From Streptomyces sp. SN-593 (GTDB taxonomy: Bacteria > Actinomycetota > Actinomycetes > Streptomycetales > Streptomycetaceae), in the NCBI RefSeq assembly GCF_016756395.1, contig NZ_AP018365.1:5211001-5275000 (forward strand): DNA of 64,000 bases, read 5' to 3'. Below are positions 43,099-51,224 of the stretch, one piece after another. Position 1 is the first letter of the stretch. Every line of letters starts with the position of its first letter. The notes under the pieces were generated by a model. That model was not told the origin of the DNA and did not search any database. It was given only the letters and a program-made list of their open reading frames with translations. A program made the position numbers and the translations under genes.

Positions 43099-43352
43099 TC
43101 GTCCTCGACCAGTTCACGGGGAGTGCCGGCGCCGTGCTCCAGCCGGTCGATGGACGCGAGGAGACGGCGCGCGTCGGCCGGGCTGCGGAGCAGGTAGGCG
43201 GTCTCGCGGAGCGATTCGTACGCGTCCAGAGAGACGATCACCACCGGGTCATGGCCGGCGCGGGTGATGACGACCTCTTCCCGGTCGTCGTTCACGGAGT
43301 CCAGCACCTCGGCGTACCGGGCGCGGGACTCGGAGTACGTCACGGTCTTCAT
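43095..43352 (-). CDS. YefM/Phd-family antitoxin
   Basis: Antitoxin of 85 residues. The N-terminal dimer/DNA-binding fold starts MKTVTYSESRARYAEVLDSV, followed by VVITRAGHDPVVIVSLDAYESL; the C-terminal part would wrap the toxin. ATG 43352 has an optimal AAGGAGGT site. The stop codon overlaps the toxin ATG, ensuring antitoxin is made first. It is expected to repress its own promoter with the toxin as co-repressor. Confidence 0.92.
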   Translation of the reverse strand: MKTVTYSESRARYAEVLDSVNDDREEVVITRAGHDPVVIVSLDAYESLRETAYLLRSPADARRLLASIDRLEHGAGTPRELVEDE

Positions 43353-43365
43353 GACCACCTCCTTC

Positions 43366-43383
43366 TGTACGGAACGTTCTACA
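43366..43383 (-). promoter_or_regulatory. Candidate autoregulatory operator of the toxin-antitoxin pair
   Basis: TGTA...TACA arms with a central GAACGTTC palindrome lie just upstream of the antitoxin ribosome-binding site. YefM-type antitoxins bind TGTACA-like palindromes; the match here is partial. Confidence 0.4.
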
Positions 43384-43463
43384 ACAGATGTGCCCCGGGG
43401 CGGCGTGGCGGCGGGTTCGGGGGCTCCGTAAGCTCGGGAGGGGCGCCGAGGGGAAGGTTGCTG

Positions 43464-44903
43464 ATGAGGTACGGGCACAGCGTGGAGACCGTGCGGCGGG
43501 CCGAGGCGGCGCTGATGGCGCGGGTGCCGGAGGGCGCGTTGATGCAGCGCGCGGCGGCCGGACTGGCGGGTGCGGGCACCGACCTGCTGGGGCGGGTCTA
43601 CGGCGCGCGGGTGGCGGTCCTGGTGGGCAGCGGCGCCAACGGCGGCGACGCGCTGTACGCCGCGGCCCGGCTGCTCCGCAGGGGCGCCGCCGCGACCGCG
43701 GTGCTGCTGAACCCGGAACGCGCGTACGCCGAGGGCCTGGCCGCCTTCCGGTCGGCCGGCGGCCGGGTGGCGGCGGCGGACGGGGGCGCGCGGGCCGTCG
43801 CCCGCGCCGACCTGGTGCTGGACGGCGTCACCGGCATCGGCGGCAAGGGGGGCCTGCGCCCCGAGGCGGCCGACCTCGCGCTGGCCGCGCGGGACGGGCG
43901 GGGGGCGGTGCTCGCCGTGGACCTGCCCAGCGGGGTGGACGCCGACACCGGCGAGGTGCACGGCCCGGCGGTGCACGCGGACGCGACCGTCACCTTCGGC
44001 ACGTACAAGCCCGCGCTGCTGGTCGACCCGGCGGCGGAGTTCGCCGGGGCGCTGCGGCTGGTGGACATCGGGCTGGACGGCGACCTCGGGGCGCCCGAAC
44101 TGGAGGCGCTCCAGCACGCCGACGCAGCGGCGCTGCTGCCGCGCCCGAGCGGGGAGAGCGACAAGTACCGGCGGGGCGTGGTCGGGGTGGCCGCCGGCTC
44201 CGAGCGGTACCCGGGCGCGGCGGTGCTCGCGGTGTCCGGGGCGCTGCGCGGCGGCGCGGGCGCGGTGCGGTACGCCGGTCCGGGCGGGCCGGCGGTCCTG
44301 GCCCGGCACCCCGAGACGCTGGTGTCGGCGGGTTCGCCGCGCGCGGCCGGGCGGGTGCAGGCGTGGGTGGTCGGGCCCGGGCTCGGCGACACCTCGCAGG
44401 CGCGCACCGCGGTGGACGACGCGCTGGCCGCGGACGTGCCGATCCTGGTGGACGCGGACGGGCTGCGGCTGCTGACCCCCGAGGCGGTCCGGCGGCGTAC
44501 GGCGGCGACCGTGCTGACCCCGCACGCGGGGGAGGCGGCCGCGCTGCTCGGCTGGGCGCGCGAGGACGTCGAGGGCCGGCGGCTGCACGCGGTACGGGAG
44601 CTGGCCGCGCGCTTCGGGGCGACCGTGCTGCTCAAGGGCTCCACGACGCTGGTGGCCGACCCGGACCCGGGCCGCCCGGTCCGCGTCAACGCCACGGGGA
44701 CGGCGTGGCTCGCCACGGCCGGCAGCGGCGACGTGCTGTCCGGGCTCACCGGGTCCCTCCTCGCGGCGGGCCTCGCCGCCCGGGACGCCGCTTCGCTGGG
44801 GGCGTACCTGCACGGCCTGTCCGCCCGCCTCACCCCCCACCCCCTCACCGCCCTCGACCTCGCCGACTCCCTCCCCGCCGCCTGGCACAACGTCTCCGCG
44901 TAG
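43464..44903 (+). CDS. nnr: Bifunctional NAD(P)H-hydrate epimerase/dehydratase
   Basis: Repairs hydrated NAD(P)H. It has 479 residues: an N-terminal epimerase domain (GSGANGGDALYAAR-like region, DLPSGVDADTG) to about residue 205 and a C-terminal ADP-dependent dehydratase domain with GPGLGD, DADGL, LTPHAGE and GSGDVLSGL. ATG 43464 follows GAGGGGAAGG. It is divergent from the antitoxin and lies upstream of a tandem repeat array and alr. Confidence 0.95.
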   Translation: MRYGHSVETVRRAEAALMARVPEGALMQRAAAGLAGAGTDLLGRVYGARVAVLVGSGANGGDALYAAARLLRRGAAATAVLLNPERAYAEGLAAFRSAGGRVAAADGGARAVARADLVLDGVTGIGGKGGLRPEAADLALAARDGRGAVLAVDLPSGVDADTGEVHGPAVHADATVTFGTYKPALLVDPAAEFAGALRLVDIGLDGDLGAPELEALQHADAAALLPRPSGESDKYRRGVVGVAAGSERYPGAAVLAVSGALRGGAGAVRYAGPGGPAVLARHPETLVSAGSPRAAGRVQAWVVGPGLGDTSQARTAVDDALAADVPILVDADGLRLLTPEAVRRRTAATVLTPHAGEAAALLGWAREDVEGRRLHAVRELAARFGATVLLKGSTTLVADPDPGRPVRVNATGTAWLATAGSGDVLSGLTGSLLAAGLAARDAASLGAYLHGLSARLTPHPLTALDLADSLPAAWHNVSA

Positions 44904-44950
44904 CCCCGCCGGGGGCCGGGGCGGAGGCACCCGCCCGCTTCGACGGCGGG

Positions 44951-45396
44951 TCGCCCCGTCAGGGGCGCGGGGAACTGCGCGCCCAGCCCCCACTGACATG
45001 TCACCCGGGCGGACACGTGAGCGGTCGCGGCGGGTTGCCGCACCCGCGTGCCGGGTGGCCTGGGCGGACACGCGCGCCGTGGCGGCGGGTCGCCGTGCGG
45101 GTGCCTGTGCGCTACGGCGGCAAGTCGCCCCGTCAGGGGCGCGGGGAACTGCGCGCCCAGCCCCCACTGACATGTCACCCGGGCGGACACGTGAGCGGTC
45201 GCGGCGGGTTGCCGCACCCGCGTGCCGGGTGGCCTGGGCGGACACGCGCGCCGTGGCGGCGGGTCGCCGTGCGGGTGCCTGTGCGCTACGGCGGCAAGTC
45301 GCCCCGTCAGGGGCGCGGGGAACTGCGCGCCCAGCCCCCACTGACATGTCACCCGGGCGGACACGCGAGCCGTGGCGGCGGGTTGCCGCACCCGCA
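44951..45396. repeat. Tandem array, 174-bp period
   Basis: Two 174-bp copies that I read as identical (44951-45124, 45125-45298) are followed by a diverged partial copy from 45299 to about 45396. Each unit begins CGCCCCGTCAGGGGCGCGGG and contains a GGGCGCG/CGCGCCC hairpin core; a GGGCGGACACG sub-repeat recurs about 55 bp apart within the unit. The array fills most of the 619-bp nnr-alr gap and contains no supported gene. The period is a multiple of three, so all frames look falsely open. Confidence 0.9.
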
Positions 45397-45522
45397 CCCT
45401 GACTCCGCGGGTTCCACCGCCACCGCAGAGCCCTCCCACCTCGGCCTGAGACACTGGGAAGTAGCCGCACCCCCGCCCGCCCGCCCCAAAAGCCCCTGCA
45501 AGGACCCTGCGAGGACCGCCAC

Positions 45523-46680
45523 ATGCACACCGGCCCCCTCATCCCCCCGTCGCTCCGCGCCACCGCGCTGATCGACCTCGCCGCACTCCGCTCCAACGTG
45601 GCGGCCCTGCGCGCCCACGCCCCGGGCGCGGCGTTCATGGCGGTGGTGAAGGCCGACGCGTACGGCCACGGCATGGTCGAGTGCGCGCGGGCCGCCCGCC
45701 AGGCCGGCGCGGAATGGCTCGGCGCCGCCACCCCGCAGGAAGCCCTCGCCCTGCGGGAGGCGGGCCTTCCGGGCCGCATCCTGTGCTGGCTGTGGACCCC
45801 CGGAGGGCCCTGGCGGGAGTGCGTCGAGGCCGGCATCGACGTGACCGTCAGCGCCCGTTGGGCACTGGACGAGGTGGTCGCGGCCGCGCGGGCCGCCGAC
45901 CGCCCCGCCCGGGTCCAACTGAAGATCGACACCGGCCTCGGCCGCAACGGCGCGCAGCCCGCGGACTGGCCGGACCTGACCCGCGCCGCCCGCGCCGCCG
46001 AACGGGAGGGCACCGTCCGCGTCACCGGCGTGTGGTCCCACTTCTCCTGTGCCGACGAACCCGACCACCCCTCGATCGCCCGCGAGCTCACCGCGTTCCG
46101 CACCGCCCTGGCGCAGGCGGCGGACGCCGGGCTGGAGCCGGAGGTGCGGCACCTGGCGAACTCGCCCGGCACCCTCACCCTCCCCGAGGCCCACTTCGAC
46201 ATGGTGCGGCCCGGCGTCGCGATGTACGGCATCTCGCCGGTGCCCCGGCTCGGCGGCCCCGCGGACTTCGGGCTGCGCCCGGTGATGACGCTTGCCGCCC
46301 GCCTCGCCTCGGTCAAACGGGTCCCCGGCGGCCACGGCGTCAGCTACGGCCACCTGTACGTCACCCCGGGTGAGACCACGCTTGCGCTGGTGCCGCTGGG
46401 GTATGCAGACGGTGTGCCGCGGCACGCGTCGGGCACGGGCCCGGTGCTGGTCGCCGGCAAGTGGCGCACGGTGGCGGGGCGGGTGGCGATGGACCAGTTC
46501 GTGGTGGACCTCGGCGGCGACGGTGCGGCGCCGGGCGACGAGGCCGTGCTCTTCGGCCCGGGCGACGCGGGCGAGCCGACCGCCGAGGACTGGGCCCGTG
46601 CGTGCGGCACCATCGCGTACGAGATCGTCACCCGGATCGGCGCCCGGGTGCCGCGGGTGTACTCCGGCGAGGCGGCGTGA
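45523..46680 (+). CDS. alr: Alanine racemase
   Basis: PLP enzyme making D-alanine for peptidoglycan; 385 residues. The PLP lysine is K43 in VVKADAYGHG; the second catalytic residue, a tyrosine, lies in GVSYGHLY near 46333-46356. ATG 45523 follows GAGGA. It is the first gene of alr-hydrolase-tsaE and lies just after the repeat array. Confidence 0.95.
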   Translation: MHTGPLIPPSLRATALIDLAALRSNVAALRAHAPGAAFMAVVKADAYGHGMVECARAARQAGAEWLGAATPQEALALREAGLPGRILCWLWTPGGPWRECVEAGIDVTVSARWALDEVVAAARAADRPARVQLKIDTGLGRNGAQPADWPDLTRAARAAEREGTVRVTGVWSHFSCADEPDHPSIARELTAFRTALAQAADAGLEPEVRHLANSPGTLTLPEAHFDMVRPGVAMYGISPVPRLGGPADFGLRPVMTLAARLASVKRVPGGHGVSYGHLYVTPGETTLALVPLGYADGVPRHASGTGPVLVAGKWRTVAGRVAMDQFVVDLGGDGAAPGDEAVLFGPGDAGEPTAEDWARACGTIAYEIVTRIGARVPRVYSGEAA

Positions 46681-46739
46681 GCGGCCGCCCCGCGCCCGCG
46701 TGCGGCCGCCGTCGCCAGCCCGGCCGGAGCACCTGACCC

Positions 46740-48038
46740 ATGGCAGAGGGAGCGGGGATGAAGTGGGAGCGCGCCGGCCTGGTCGGCGCCGCGATCGGTG
46801 TGGTGGCGGCGGGCGCGGCCGCGGGGGTCGCGATCGAGCGGGCCACCGTGGGCCGCGGGACGCGCCGCCGCGCACAGCTCGCCCTCGACGCCGCTGGCCC
46901 GTACGGCAGCCTGCGCGGCGCCCCCGGCAGCGCGGTCGCCGAGGACGGCACCGAGCTGTACTACGAGACCGACGAGGCCGACGAGGCCGAGCCCGCGTCC
47001 GAGCCGGCGTCCGAGCAGGCAGGGCCGTCCCGCGAAGCCGGGTCCGTGCGCCCCGCCAGGCGCGGCTGGCTGCGCGGCCGCCGCGCGGACACCGGCGCCG
47101 GCGCCGGCGCCGGCGCCGGACCGGACCAGGACGCGCAGGACCCGCCGGAGCCGCTGACCGTGGTCTTCTCGCACGGCTACTGCCTCAACCAGGACTCCTG
47201 GCACTTCCAGCGGGCGCTGCTGCGCGGCGCGGTGCGGGCGGTCTACTGGGACCAGCGCAGCCACGGCCGCAGCGAGCGCGGCCGGGACCAGCTCGCGGGG
47301 GAGCCCGCCACCATCGACCAGTTGGGCCGCGACCTGAAGGCGGTGCTGGACGCCGCGGCGCCCCGCGGCCCGGTGGTGCTGGTCGGGCACTCCATGGGCG
47401 GGATGACGGTGATGGCCTTCGCCGACCAGTACCCGGAGTACGTCCGCGAGCGGGTCGCCGGGGTCGCGCTGGTCTCCACCTCGTCGGGCAAGCTCGCCGC
47501 GGACACCCTCGGCCTGCCCGCGGCCGGTGCCCGGGCGTTCCGCGCGATCGCGCCGGGGCTGCTGCGGGTGATGGGCCGCCAGGCGGAGCTGGTGGAGCGC
47601 GGCCGGCGGGCCACCGCCGAGCTGTTCGCCGGCGTCATCAAGCGCTACAGCTTCGGCTCCGACGACGTCGATCCCGCCGTGGCCCGCTTCGCCGAGCGGC
47701 TGATCGAGGCCACCCCGATCGACGTCGTGGCCGAGTTCTACCCGGCGTTCACCGCGCACGAGAAGGTCGGCGCGCTCGCCGTGCTGGACGGCCGGCCCGC
47801 GCTGGTGCTGGCCGGCGGCAAGGACCTGCTGATGCCGAGCGCGCACAGCGCGGAGATCGCGGCGCGGCTGCCGGACGCCGAACTGCTGGTGGTGCCGGGC
47901 GCCGGCCACCTGGTGCTGTTCGAGCGGCCCGAGGTGGTGGGCCCCGCGCTGGCGGCGCTGGTCGCGAAGGCCGCGGACGGCGTGCGCGCGCCCGTACCGC
48001 GGCGGCTGCGCGAGCTGACGGCCGCCGCCGACGCGTAG
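46740..48038 (+). CDS. Alpha/beta hydrolase with N-terminal membrane anchor
   Basis: Serine hydrolase-fold protein of 432 residues. A hydrophobic segment at about residues 13-32 probably anchors it to the membrane. The nucleophile is S218 in GHSMGG, with GGKDLLMP carrying the acid and GAGHLVLF the histidine; an oxyanion region HGYCLN precedes them. An acidic/Arg/Gly-Ala insert at about residues 78-135 is encoded partly by a GGCGCC hexamer repeat (about 47093-47119). ATG 46758 is an equally possible start. Substrate is unknown. Confidence 0.85.
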   Translation: MAEGAGMKWERAGLVGAAIGVVAAGAAAGVAIERATVGRGTRRRAQLALDAAGPYGSLRGAPGSAVAEDGTELYYETDEADEAEPASEPASEQAGPSREAGSVRPARRGWLRGRRADTGAGAGAGAGPDQDAQDPPEPLTVVFSHGYCLNQDSWHFQRALLRGAVRAVYWDQRSHGRSERGRDQLAGEPATIDQLGRDLKAVLDAAAPRGPVVLVGHSMGGMTVMAFADQYPEYVRERVAGVALVSTSSGKLAADTLGLPAAGARAFRAIAPGLLRVMGRQAELVERGRRATAELFAGVIKRYSFGSDDVDPAVARFAERLIEATPIDVVAEFYPAFTAHEKVGALAVLDGRPALVLAGGKDLLMPSAHSAEIAARLPDAELLVVPGAGHLVLFERPEVVGPALAALVAKAADGVRAPVPRRLRELTAAADA

Positions 48039-48049
48039 CATTCGCCTTC

Positions 48050-48658
48050 ATGGGCAAACCGCACGACCCTTATCCCGCGGGCGCGGGCACCGCCGAGGAC
48101 GCGCACGCGGTCCGGATCACCGTACGCACCGCGGAACACATGCGTGAGCTGGGACGACGGCTGGCCGCGCTGCTGGCCCCCGGCGACCTGGTCCTGCTCA
48201 CCGGCGAGCTGGGCGCGGGCAAGACCACGCTCACCCGCGGGCTGGGCGAGGCGCTCGGCGTGCGCGGCGCGGTCACCTCGCCGACGTTCGTCATCGCCCG
48301 GGTGCACCCGTCACTCACCGGCGGCCCGGCGCTGGTCCACGTCGACGCCTATCGCCTCGGCGGCGGCCTGGACGAGATGGAGGACCTGGACCTCGACGTC
48401 TCCCTGCCGGAGTCCGTGGTGGTGGTGGAGTGGGGCGAGGGCAAGGTCGAGGACCTCTCCGACGCCCGGCTCCAGGTGGTGATCGGCCGCACGATCGGCG
48501 AGGAGCGGGACCGCACGGCGGACGGGGAGTCCCGTGAACGGGTCTCCCCGGGCGGCCTGGACGGGGAGCGGGACGGCGCGGACGACACGCGCGAGGTGAC
48601 CGTGATCGGCATCGGGCCGCGCTGGGCCGGGCAGGACCTCACGCCGCTGGTCCTCTGA
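48050..48658 (+). CDS. tsaE: tRNA t6A biosynthesis ATPase TsaE
   Basis: ATPase that supports the TsaB-TsaD complex in making N6-threonylcarbamoyladenosine on tRNA; 202 residues. Walker A GELGAGKTT, then TSPTFV, HVDAYRL and VVVVEWGE are diagnostic. The C-terminal 55 residues contain a charged, strain-specific insert. tsaB and tsaD lie about 1.2 and 2.6 kb downstream. Confidence 0.94.
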   Translation: MGKPHDPYPAGAGTAEDAHAVRITVRTAEHMRELGRRLAALLAPGDLVLLTGELGAGKTTLTRGLGEALGVRGAVTSPTFVIARVHPSLTGGPALVHVDAYRLGGGLDEMEDLDLDVSLPESVVVVEWGEGKVEDLSDARLQVVIGRTIGEERDRTADGESRERVSPGGLDGERDGADDTREVTVIGIGPRWAGQDLTPLVL

Positions 48659-48770
48659 GCCGGTGCCCCGGTCGGCGGACCGGCCGGGGCCGGGAGGTTG
48701 CGCCGACACTCTGTCGGGAAGATGTTGCGCAGGAGCGGTTGGCCGTGGTGTGCTGGTAGCGGCCACCTGC

Positions 48771-48789
48771 TTAGGGTTGCCTAACTTCT
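48771..48789 (+). promoter_or_regulatory. Possible iron box (DmdR1/IdeR-type)
   Basis: The 19 bases from 48771 match the IdeR/DmdR1 iron-box consensus at about 13 positions, with TTAGG and CCTAA arms; it lies 18 bp before a small gene. The match is moderate and no iron-related gene is nearby. Confidence 0.35.
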
Positions 48790-48807
48790 CTTCCCGGGGA
48801 GGCGTGC

Positions 48808-49044
48808 ATGACGTCCGAAGACGACGCCGCCGCACAGGCTCCGACGCCCACAGCGGCTGCACCGGCTGCACCGGCGGCATCCGCGGCGCCGGCCGGGTCC
48901 GCGGTGCCCGCGGTGCCCTCGGTGCGGGACCTCCTCGTGTCCTGCGCGGCCGCCCGTACGGTCTCCACGCCGCCCTCCGCCGACGAGGAGCGCACCGGGT
49001 CGCGGGGCCACCGGCCGACCGGCGGAACCGGACCGCGGCGGTAG
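48808..49044 (+). CDS. Small conserved-looking protein, Ala/Pro-rich N terminus
   Basis: 78 residues from ATG 48808, preceded by GGGGAGG. The first 40 residues are Ala/Pro-rich; then comes a distinctive VRDLLVSCAAARTVSTPP segment, followed by a charged tail. That segment resembles a short motif seen in small streptomycete proteins of unknown role, from memory only. It stands alone between tsaE and the convergent cysteine-less protein. Confidence 0.6.
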   Translation: MTSEDDAAAQAPTPTAAAPAAPAASAAPAGSAVPAVPSVRDLLVSCAAARTVSTPPSADEERTGSRGHRPTGGTGPRR

Positions 49045-49232
49045 TCGGAACCGGACCGCGGAGGTCGGCAGGGCCGCGGCGGTAGGCAGGGCGGGGCCGC
49101 GACGATGGGCGGGCGGAGCCGCGCCGTCCGGAGGCGCGGCCGACGCGGTACGGCCGCGGCGCGGCGCCCGTGCGGCGGTTCGCCGGTTCCCCGATTCCCG
49201 GGTTCGGCGGTGCGGCCGGGGCCGGATGGTTG

Positions 49233-49748
49233 CTACGGCACCACGGCGACCAGTGAACCCACGGGCGCGTGCCGCCAGAGCGCGTCCGCGTCCGCGGGCG
49301 CCTCGCGGATCGCGGCCCCCCGGGCGCCCGCGCCCCCCTCCGGAGCGAACCCGACGTTCACTCCATCGGTGGACGCGAACAGGACGACCCGGCCGCTCTC
49401 GCGGGCGAAGACGCGGTGCGTGCCGCGCGCGGGGGCCGCCGTGCCGCCGCGCACCCCGTAGCTGCGCAGCACACCGTCGTGCGCGTCCACCAGCCACACC
49501 CGGTGCCGGCCGAGGCTGTAGACCACCCGGGAGCCGTGCCCGGTGCCGGCCGGGAGCGCGGTGGAGGCGGCCGCGGACGTGCCGGAACCCGTGGCGGAGG
49601 GCGTGGCCCCGTCGGCAGCGGCGCCGTGCACGCCTCCCATGTGGCGCCGAGGCGGCGCGTCGGCCGCCGCGGCCGTCAGCGCGCCCACCACCGCGATCGC
49701 CGTCGCGAGGAACCCGGCCGCCGCGACTCCCGAGCTGATCCGCACCAC
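49233..49748 (-). CDS. Secreted L,D-transpeptidase-like protein without catalytic cysteine
   Basis: 171 residues with a hydrophobic N-terminal signal or anchor (about residues 8-28) and a Thr/Ser/Ala-rich linker. The core VVYSLGRHRVWLVDAHDGVL and RVFARESG resembles the start of a YkuD fold, but there is no cysteine anywhere, so transpeptidase chemistry is unlikely. The GTG-GTG start at 49748 follows GGGAGGACG. It is divergent from tsaB. Function is unknown. Confidence 0.65.
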   Translation of the reverse strand: MVRISSGVAAAGFLATAIAVVGALTAAAADAPPRRHMGGVHGAAADGATPSATGSGTSAAASTALPAGTGHGSRVVYSLGRHRVWLVDAHDGVLRSYGVRGGTAAPARGTHRVFARESGRVVLFASTDGVNVGFAPEGGAGARGAAIREAPADADALWRHAPVGSLVAVVP

Positions 49749-49884
49749 GGGCGCCGTCCTCCCGTCGGACCGGCTCGCCGCCGGAACCGACTGTCATATA
49801 GGTGTAATAAGGCTTTTGTCGGATTTGAACGTAGCAGTCACCCCGCCCATGCCCCTGGCGCCCCGCCGCGCTCCCCGCGCGCCG

Positions 49885-49890
49885 TAGGCT
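49885..49890 (+). promoter_or_regulatory. -10 box of a leaderless tsaB transcript
   Basis: TAGGCT lies exactly six bases before the tsaB GTG, so transcription would start at or next to the start codon. Confidence 0.5.
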
Positions 49891-49896
49891 GGGGGC

Positions 49897-50562
49897 GTGC
49901 TGCTGCTTGCCTTCGACACCGCCACGCCCGCCGTGACCGCCGCCCTGCACGACGGGGAGGAGGTGCTCGCCGAGTCCACCGTGATCGACGCGCGCAGGCA
50001 CGGTGAGTTGCTGGTGCCCGCCGTCGACCGGGTGCTGGGCACCGCCGGCCGCGCGCTGGCCGACGTCACGGGCGTCGTGGTCGGCACCGGCCCGGGCCCG
50101 TACACCGGGCTGCGGGTCGGCCTGGTCACCGCCGCGTCGTTCGGCGACGCCCTCGGCGTTCCCGTGCACGGCGTCTGCACGCTGGACGGGCTGGCCTGGG
50201 CGGCCGGCGAGGCGGGGCTTGACGGACCGTTCACCGTGGCCACCGACGCCCGCCGCAAGGAGGTCTACTGGGCGCGGTACGACGGCCCGCTGCACCGTGT
50301 CGGGGAGCCCGCCGTGGACCGCCCGGCCGACATCGCCGCCGAGGTCGCCGGAATGCCCGCGGTCGGCGCGGGCGCCGCGCTCTACCCGGAGGTCTTCACC
50401 GACCGCCGGCCCGACCCGGCGCACCAGTCGGCCGGCGCGCTCGCCGCGCTCGCCGCCCGCCGGCTGGCCGCGGGCGAGACGTTCCCGCCCGCCCGGCCGC
50501 TGTACCTGCGCCGGCCCGACGCCCAGGTGCCGGCCGGCTACAAGGCGGTCCTGCCGAAGTGA
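49897..50562 (+). CDS. tsaB: tRNA t6A biosynthesis protein TsaB
   Basis: Partner of TsaD in the threonylcarbamoyl transferase complex; 221 residues of the ASKHA fold. Conserved LLLAFDTATPAVTAAL and GTGPGPYTGLRVGL are present. The start overlaps a leaderless-type promoter; the stop overlaps the rimI start (GTGA). Confidence 0.94.
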   Translation: MLLLAFDTATPAVTAALHDGEEVLAESTVIDARRHGELLVPAVDRVLGTAGRALADVTGVVVGTGPGPYTGLRVGLVTAASFGDALGVPVHGVCTLDGLAWAAGEAGLDGPFTVATDARRKEVYWARYDGPLHRVGEPAVDRPADIAAEVAGMPAVGAGAALYPEVFTDRRPDPAHQSAGALAALAARRLAAGETFPPARPLYLRRPDAQVPAGYKAVLPK

Positions 50563-51209
50563 CCGAGCGCGTCGGCGCCGCCCCCGCCCCCGCGGGCGGC
50601 GTCATCCTGCGGGCCATGCGGTGGTGGGACCTGGACGCCGTGGTCGCCCTCGAACACGACCTCTTCCCCGAGGACGCGTGGTCGCGCGGCATGTTCTGGT
50701 CCGAACTGGCCGACGCCCGGCACCCGTCCGCCACCCGCACCTACGTCGTCGCCGAGCAGACCGAGCAGACCGAGCAGGGCGGGAAGGCCGAGCAGGGCGG
50801 GAAGGCCGGGCGGACCGCGTCTCCCGGAGGACCCGAAGGAGCAGGCCCGCCCGCCCCCGCCGGGGAGGGAACCGCCGCCCCGCGGATCGTCGGCTACGCC
50901 GGCTTCGCCGCCGTCGCCGGCACCGGCGACGTCCAGACCATCGCCACCGCCCGCGACCAGTGGGGCAGCGGCCTCGGCGGCCGCCTGCTCACCGAACTGC
51001 TGCGGGCCGCCACCGCCGCCGAGTGCCACGAGGTGCTGCTGGAGGTGCGGGTGGACAACCCCCGTGCCCAGCGGCTCTACCAGCGCTTCGGCTTCGAGCC
51101 GATCGGCGTGCGCCGCGGCTACTACCAGCCCGGCAACGTGGACGCGCTCGTGATGCGGCTGGCCGACCCCGCGCAGACCGTCGCGGCCGACCTTCGTCGA
51201 GGAATCTGA
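50559..51209 (+). CDS. rimI: Ribosomal protein alanine N-acetyltransferase RimI, with insert
   Basis: GNAT enzyme acetylating the N terminus of S18; 216 residues. Acetyl-CoA motif region RDQWGSGLGGRLLTELL and LEVRVDNPRAQRLYQRFGF are typical. Between strands, residues about 66-108 form an insert rich in Glu, Gln, Gly and Lys, encoded by 18-bp near-repeats at about 50756-50813. It lies between tsaB and tsaD, the common actinobacterial order. Confidence 0.92.
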   Translation: MTERVGAAPAPAGGVILRAMRWWDLDAVVALEHDLFPEDAWSRGMFWSELADARHPSATRTYVVAEQTEQTEQGGKAEQGGKAGRTASPGGPEGAGPPAPAGEGTAAPRIVGYAGFAAVAGTGDVQTIATARDQWGSGLGGRLLTELLRAATAAECHEVLLEVRVDNPRAQRLYQRFGFEPIGVRRGYYQPGNVDALVMRLADPAQTVAADLRRGI

Positions 51210-51224
51210 GGATCTGAGGAACTG

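Noticed and set aside
44951..45396. CRISPR array
   Set aside because: Units are contiguous 174-bp tandem copies, with no alternating unique spacers and no cas genes.
43095..46316. Giant frame ending in the antitoxin with 58-residue repeats
   Set aside because: The repeats are the 174-bp array read through in an open frame; only the 3' part is the antitoxin.
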